Origin: an uncultured Planctomycetales bacterium
Lineage (GTDB): Bacteria > Planctomycetota > Planctomycetia > Isosphaerales > Isosphaeraceae
NCBI GenBank assembly: GCA_937907525.1
Contig: CALCIB010000202.1
Coordinates: 1 to 8,699 of the forward strand
DNA length: 8,699 bases
Direction: 5' to 3'
Position 1 is the stretch's first letter. Each line of letters starts with the position of its first letter. Made by a program: the position numbers and the translations under genes. The notes under the pieces are model-generated. The model was not told where the DNA came from. It worked only from the letters and a program-made list of their open reading frames with translations, and did no database searches. Shown here one piece after another: positions 5,540-8,699 of this stretch.

Positions 5540-8317
5540 TCATTCGGCGGCGGACGGGAGCGCCGCCAGGGCGGCCTCCCACTCCTTGAGGGCCTTGAGG
5601 TCCGGGGGCGATTCGGGGTTGGCTTCCAGGCAACGGCGCTGGGAGGCGATCGCCCGGGTCAATCGTCGCCGGGCCTCCTCGGGATCGGTCCCGACGACCG
5701 CGAGGGCCAGCCGCCCCTCGATCCGGCCGAGCAGGCCGACGTGGACGAGGTTTTCGGGATCGGTTCGAAGCAGCCCCGCGACCAGGGCCCGGGCGCGGTC
5801 GAGGTCGCGGCGGGCGTCGGCGTCCGCGCCTAGCCGGGCGCGGACGAGGAGGGCCTCGGCCAGCTTCCCGCGGTAGTGGACCACGTCGGGATACTCGGCC
5901 GCCAGGGCGTCGAGGTCGGCCGCGGCGGCGTCGATCGCGGTCTTGGCCTCGTCGTCGCGGCCGAGGCTCGACAGGGCGCGCGTCCGCGGGATTCGGGCGT
6001 AGGCGGTCAAAAACCTCAGGTCGGTGAAGCCGGGACTGCCGGCGAGTCCGACGGCGGCGCGGCGGATCGCCTCGTCCAGGACCGGCGCGGCGTCGGCCGG
6101 CTTCTCTTCGCCGATCAACGCCTCGCCGAGGGCGCAGAGGTAGACGACGACCTCCAGGCGATCGGTCGGGCCGGGGGCGTCGCCGTCGGCCAGGGGCCTC
6201 ATCAGGGCGAGCGCGCGCTCGGCCTGGGCGCGGGCGTCGGCGAAGAGGCCGGTCAGCAGCAGGTTGTCGGCCAGGGAGGCGGCGACGCGGGCCTCGGAAC
6301 GGGCGTACTTCGGCTCGTCCGGGCGCTCGCGGCGAAGTCGCGCGGCCAGATCCATGGCCTCGGCCAGGAACGGGGCGGCGGCGGCCGGGCGGTTGGCGAG
6401 CAGAAAGGGGCCGGCGGCGTCCTTGAGGGTTTCGGACAGGGTGTCGCGATACTTCGGCTCCCCGGGTCTGGCGGCGGCGGCGGCCCGAAGCAGCTCGACG
6501 GCCGCTCGGTACGAGTCGTCGGCGTCGCGGCCGAGCAGGCGCAGGATGTTGGCGTGCTCGCGGTAGGCGTGGCCGGCCATGTAGCGGACCTCGGGATCTT
6601 CCGGCTTCTGGCGCCGCAGAGTGTCGAGGAGCCTGGCGGTCACCGCCGCGATGTCGCCGCGGAGGGCGGTCGTGCCGGGGCCCAGCGGCAGATCCTCCAT
6701 GCCGATCCGGCGGAGATAGCCGTTGACGGCCTCCAGCGAGGCGCGGAAGTTGGCCTCGCGCTGCAAGGCGGCGGTTTCGGCGCGGTCGCGCTGGCGGCGG
6801 ATCTCGGCGTTGGCGGCGGTCGCGTTCAGATACAGCGCCGTCATGCCGATCGTGGCGCAGACCAACGCCACGCCGGCGGCGGCGACCGTCGCGCGGTGCC
6901 TGCGTCCCCAACGGCCGACGCGGACGGCCAGCGGCTCGTCGTAGGCCACGGTGGGCTCGTCGTCCAGCCAGCGCTCGACGTCCCGCGCCAGGTCGCCCGC
7001 CGCGGCGTAACGGTCGTCGCGGTCGAGGGCCATCGCCTTGAGGCAGACGGCCTCAAGCGCGGCGGGGACCGCGGCCGACGCCGCGCGGGGGCGGGGGAAC
7101 TCGCCCCGACGGACCTTGGCGAGCACCGTCTCGAACGTCCCTCCCGCGATCGGCGCGCGGCCCGTCAGAAGCGCGTAGAGGATCGCCCCCAGCGCGTAGA
7201 CGTCGCTGCGGCGGTCCAGCGCGCTTTGAAACCCCATGGCCTGTTCCGGGCTCATGTAGGACGGCGTGCCGACGACCACGCCGTCGCGCTCCGGCGAGGC
7301 GTCGCCGGCGAGCGTCTCGAACGCCGAGCCGGCCCGGCCGTCGGCGGCGGGGGTCGGAATGGCCAGGCCCCAGTCGACCACCAGGGTCTCTCCGAAGGGG
7401 CCCAAAAGGACGTGCTCCGGCTTGAGGTCGCGGTGGATCACGCCGCGGTCGTGAGCGTAGGCGACGGCGTGGCAGGCCTGGACGAAATGCCGCAAAAGCC
7501 GCGGCAGCGTCGGCCGCTCCTCTCCCGGCGCCAGGGGCGGGGCGTCGGCCGCGGCGTGGAGCTGCTTGAGCTTCTCGCGGAGGCTGGGGCCCTGGATGAA
7601 CCGCATGGCGTAAAACGGCTCGCCGTCCTCGCGGACGCCCAGACTGTACACCGGCACGATCCCCGGATGCTCCAGCGCCCCGGTGACCATCCCCTCCAGG
7701 ATGAACCGCGCGCGCCGGGACGGATGCCGGGCGAATCGCTCCTGGATGCGTTTCAGGGCGACGTCGCGGTTGAGTTCCCGGTCGCGGGCGATGAAGACCT
7801 TGCCCAGCGTCCCGGCGTCGTGGAAGCTCAGCACCTCGAATCGCGAGGCCGACCATCCCCCGACCGACCCGGCGTTCGGGGCGCCGTCCCGGGCGGCGCC
7901 TCCCGCGGCCGCGGTCTCGTCGTCGGGGGCGGTCGATTCCGACTCGGTCGTCCGCTGGGTCTCGTCCGTCGCCGCGGATCGAAACGTCGAGGGAAGCTCG
8001 GCCGCGACGTCGTCGCCCGTGGCGGTCGGATCGTCGAAAACGGCCTCGACCAGCCCGCGCGCGTCGGGGAACCGCGCGAGGTATTCCGCCCGCGACGGCG
8101 ACTCCCCCGCCTCCAGCCGCAGCGACACCTCAAGCGCCAGCAGCCGCGACAGGACCGAATCGGTCACGGGCCCGACCGCCGTCTCGGCCAGGGAGTCCTC
8201 GATCCGGGGCCGTTCGCCGCTTCTCCAGGCGGTCTCGAACCGCGCGCGAGCGTCCGCGCCCCCGTCCGGGGCCGACGTCGAGAACTCCCGCGTCTGATCC
8301 TCAACGCCCCCGTCCAT
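5540..8317 (-). CDS. Membrane-anchored Ser/Thr protein kinase with TPR-like C-terminal half
   Basis: Receptor-like Hanks-type kinase, 925 residues. Residues 20-95 form a helical region common in planctomycete kinases (IEDSL, LLALE, GESPSRAEYLARFP), followed by a low-complexity linker to about 150. The kinase domain (about 160-450) shows a glycine loop DAGTLGKV (167-174), lysine K189 in VALK, helix-C glutamate E208, HRDLKP (295-300), DWG (315-317), SPE (356-358), DVYALG (372-377) and R436. Two positions deviate: the first loop glycine is D167, and the catalytic-loop asparagine is H302. A basic juxtamembrane stretch (469-475) precedes one membrane segment (about 477-497). The rest (about 500-925) is helical and Ala/Leu-rich with TPR-like pairs; it may bind other proteins. 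The frame is open to 8446, but the ATG at 8317 lies just downstream of a good promoter, has GGGGA eight bases upstream, and a start at 8446 would be upstream of that promoter. Confidence 0.92.
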   Translation of the reverse strand: MDGGVEDQTREFSTSAPDGGADARARFETAWRSGERPRIEDSLAETAVGPVTDSVLSRLLALEVSLRLEAGESPSRAEYLARFPDARGLVEAVFDDPTATGDDVAAELPSTFRSAATDETQRTTESESTAPDDETAAAGGAARDGAPNAGSVGGWSASRFEVLSFHDAGTLGKVFIARDRELNRDVALKRIQERFARHPSRRARFILEGMVTGALEHPGIVPVYSLGVREDGEPFYAMRFIQGPSLREKLKQLHAAADAPPLAPGEERPTLPRLLRHFVQACHAVAYAHDRGVIHRDLKPEHVLLGPFGETLVVDWGLAIPTPAADGRAGSAFETLAGDASPERDGVVVGTPSYMSPEQAMGFQSALDRRSDVYALGAILYALLTGRAPIAGGTFETVLAKVRRGEFPRPRAASAAVPAALEAVCLKAMALDRDDRYAAAGDLARDVERWLDDEPTVAYDEPLAVRVGRWGRRHRATVAAAGVALVCATIGMTALYLNATAANAEIRRQRDRAETAALQREANFRASLEAVNGYLRRIGMEDLPLGPGTTALRGDIAAVTARLLDTLRRQKPEDPEVRYMAGHAYREHANILRLLGRDADDSYRAAVELLRAAAAARPGEPKYRDTLSETLKDAAGPFLLANRPAAAAPFLAEAMDLAARLRRERPDEPKYARSEARVAASLADNLLLTGLFADARAQAERALALMRPLADGDAPGPTDRLEVVVYLCALGEALIGEEKPADAAPVLDEAIRRAAVGLAGSPGFTDLRFLTAYARIPRTRALSSLGRDDEAKTAIDAAAADLDALAAEYPDVVHYRGKLAEALLVRARLGADADARRDLDRARALVAGLLRTDPENLVHVGLLGRIEGRLALAVVGTDPEEARRRLTRAIASQRRCLEANPESPPDLKALKEWEAALAALPSAAE

Positions 8318-8372
8318 GCGACGCGTCCCCGAACGGGCCGTCTCCGGCCGCGCCGCCGCGGCCCTCGGGGCG

Positions 8373-8402
8373 ATTATCGCGGAATCGTTCGCGACACGCC
8401 AA
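8373..8402 (-). promoter_or_regulatory. Candidate promoter of the kinase gene
   Basis: Minus-strand TTGGCG (8402-8397, 4 of 6) and GATAAT (8378-8373, 5 of 6) are separated by 18 bases. Transcription would start near 8366, giving a leader of about 49 bases to the ATG at 8317. This supports the shorter kinase reading frame. Confidence 0.5.
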
Positions 8403-8468
8403 CAACCATCGGAAAATTGAGTCCCGCGTGCTCCGTCGAAAACCACCGCGAGCGAGCATGCTGAATCT

Positions 8469-8620
8469 CTTCTCCCCTTGTGGGAGAAGGTGCCCCGAAG
8501 GGGTGGATGAGGGGGGCGCGACCAAGAGCGGTAAATTTCAAAGTCATGGCCCGACGCGAGATGCGACGCTGGTCATCCCCGCATCCGGCCTTCGGCCACC
8601 TTCTCCCACAAGGGGAGAAG
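8469..8620. repeat. Inverted REP-like doublet (MITE/BIME-like)
   Basis: Two 44-46 bp units face each other across a 62-bp spacer. The left unit (8469-8514) has CTTCTCCC (8469-8476), loop CTTGT, GGGAGAAG (8482-8489), then a small hairpin CCCC-GAA-GGGG (8493-8503) and GGATGAGGGG. The right unit (8577-8620) is its reverse complement, with the small hairpin as GGCC-TTC-GGCC (8587-8597). The small stems differ in sequence but both stay paired around the same three-base loop, as expected of an element conserved for structure. Hairpin-plus-GGATGAGGGG units of this kind are common dispersed palindromic repeats in many bacterial genomes. CGAGCAT also occurs outside both units in inverted orientation (8453-8459 and 8623-8629), so the outer boundary may be wider. 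Confidence 0.8.
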
Positions 8621-8621
8621 G

Positions 8622-8644
8622 GATGCTCGGCATCACTCTTTTTT
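8622..8644 (+). terminator. Terminator-like hairpin with T run
   Basis: GATGC (8622-8626), loop TCG, GCATC (8630-8634), then ACTC and six Ts (8639-8644). It immediately follows the right REP-like unit. The stem is only 5 bp, so it is a weak intrinsic terminator by itself. No plus-strand gene precedes it in this window; a plus-strand transcript ending here would be non-coding. The remaining bases to 8699 hold nothing I can identify. Confidence 0.35.
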
Positions 8645-8699
8645 ACTGACCGTCACGGATTTTGGGGGTGGTGGACATAACGGCCTTCCCCCCTCGCGG

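Noticed and set aside
5502..6911. 469-residue minus-strand frame overlapping the kinase C-terminal half
   Set aside because: Arg/Pro/Gly-rich out-of-frame shadow; the kinase frame continues uninterrupted with TPR-like pattern.
8318..8446. N-terminal 43-residue extension of the kinase
   Set aside because: It would start upstream of the likely promoter (8373-8402), and the ATG at 8317 has a plausible Shine-Dalgarno.
5876..8464. 862-residue plus-strand open frame antisense to the kinase
   Set aside because: Gly/Arg/Val-rich composition without any domain; the opposite strand has all kinase motifs. Long antisense frames are expected in GC-rich DNA.
8469..8620. CRISPR array
   Set aside because: Only two units, in inverted rather than direct orientation, each an internal palindrome; no cas genes nearby.
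8458..8627. ATGCT as a 5-bp target-site duplication around the right-hand doublet
   Set aside because: The two copies (8458-8462, 8623-8627) lie at unequal distances from the units and the same bases also belong to an inverted CGAGCAT pair, so a duplication cannot be claimed.

Overview
This is a very GC-rich chromosomal window that most likely comes from a planctomycete of the Isosphaeraceae type. The pointers are a large membrane-anchored Ser/Thr kinase with the DWG motif and helical N-terminal region typical of that group, and an overall codon style strongly biased to G/C in third positions. No phage, transposase or CRISPR signal is visible. Most of the window is housekeeping DNA with some accessory material.

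Layout. Positions 1-187 lie downstream of dnaX and hold a palindromic REP-like doublet cut by the window edge. A minus-strand unit follows: dnaX (188-1927, clamp-loader gamma/tau subunit) preceded by a clear small 4.5S-type SRP RNA gene (2026-2154) with its own likely promoter (2182-2210). The open dnaX frame runs back into this RNA, so a longest-ORF dnaX model would be wrong; a GTG start with a good Shine-Dalgarno at 1927 is proposed. A divergent intergenic region (2155-2363) separates this unit from a plus-strand run: a 181-residue proline/alanine-rich single-pass membrane protein (2364-2909), ligA (2961-4982, NAD+-dependent DNA ligase), and a small unknown protein with a polyproline tail (5093-5524). 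A 925-residue receptor-like Ser/Thr kinase with a TPR-like C-terminal half (5540-8317, minus) converges on the last of these with only 15 bp between stop codons. The last 382 bp (8318-8699) hold the kinase promoter, a complete inverted REP-like doublet, and a terminator-like hairpin with a T run; nothing is recognised in 8645-8699.

How it fits together. DnaX and LigA are both replication proteins (clamp loading, Okazaki-fragment sealing) and the SRP RNA serves co-translational membrane targeting, so the centre of the window is core machinery. The kinase and the two unknown proteins are accessory and no functional link between them is shown. The points most worth a second look are the unannotatable-by-ORF SRP RNA, the REP-like doublets at both edges (one with compensatory stem changes), a Rieske-anchor-like protein lacking a Rieske domain, non-consensus catalytic residues in the kinase, and a possible SD-sequestering leader before the polyproline protein. 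I did not find convincing evidence for a new multi-gene system.
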